Assembly: GCF_016860525.1 (NCBI RefSeq)
Contig: NZ_BNEA01000001.1
Coordinates: forward strand, 868,001 to 932,000
Direction: 5' to 3'
Source of the DNA: Streptomyces rubradiris
GTDB taxonomy: Bacteria > Actinomycetota > Actinomycetes > Streptomycetales > Streptomycetaceae
Length of the DNA: 64,000 bases
Shown here: positions 64,000-64,000 of the stretch, piece by piece
How positions within the stretch are numbered: position 1 is the first letter of the stretch
How the letters are laid out: each line of letters opens with the position of its first letter
Program-made: the position numbers and the translations under genes
Notes under the pieces: model-generated
Told to the model about the DNA's origin: nothing
What the model saw: only the letters and a program-made list of their open reading frames with translations
Database searches by the model: none

Positions 64000-64000
64000 G

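Overview
The window is high-GC actinobacterial DNA, almost certainly a Streptomyces chromosome. Evidence: strong third-position GC bias, GTG and TTG starts behind GGAGG sites, ATGA/GTGA start-stop overlaps, and genus-typical families (DUF5999, HipA-like kinase with DUF3037, Clp-N proteins, a glycine riboswitch before gcvP). It looks like core or near-core chromosome with several small accessory patches. No rRNA, tRNA, CRISPR array or intact insertion sequence was seen.

Left part (1-13.3 kb): the 3' end of a large DUF3883 protein, then a scar made of a C-terminally broken hypothetical gene fused to a deleted IS110 transposase, a P-loop kinase-like gene, and a convergent membrane-anchored protein with a ricin-type domain. 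A housekeeping run follows: a cold-shock-like protein, a PaaI-type thioesterase, a secreted Pro/Gln-rich protein, a spermidine-synthase-like methyltransferase-fold protein, a TVP38/VTT membrane protein, an HxlR regulator, a HAD phosphatase and UppP. A patch of small Cys-rich genes at 11.6-12.3 kb includes one reading frame cut by an in-frame amber codon.

13.3-27 kb: Lnt, a Gfo/Idh/MocA oxidoreductase, a FAD monooxygenase divergent from its probable TetR repressor with a 15-bp inverted repeat between them, Ung, a solo peptide-type solute-binding lipoprotein, a two-gene SDR operon, a HipA-like kinase/DUF3037 pair, an IS5 remnant, a CGNR-like protein and an MBL-fold hydrolase with a strong terminator.

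27.2-32.9 kb is the most interesting part. It is a four-gene minus-strand operon: an MFS exporter, a DIT1/PvcA-type (isocyanide synthase family) protein, a second diverged paralogue of it that has lost the Asp-Gly-Arg motif, and a PLP aminotransferase. The last three genes overlap by ATGA. This is a compact candidate natural-product locus, possibly for an isonitrile made by a two-subunit synthase.

33-53 kb: many single genes and divergent regulator/target pairs (Rieske lipoprotein; Cys-less isochorismatase-like protein; LysR/EamA; MocR/flavin-binding protein; two EamA transporters; Clp-N protein; SRPBCC; PadR; methyltransferase; DUF6193; GNAT; PhzF; CPBP protease; GCS2-type ligase). Several intergenic minisatellites here appear to be tandem copies of the neighbouring gene's 3' end including its stop codon.

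Right part (53.6-64 kb): an APC-type permease, a complete molybdate locus (HTH-TOBE regulator, modA, modB, modC, di-TOBE Mop protein), a bidirectional terminator, gcvP under a tandem glycine riboswitch, a PRC-barrel protein, and the 3' end of dinB with a long repetitive tail.
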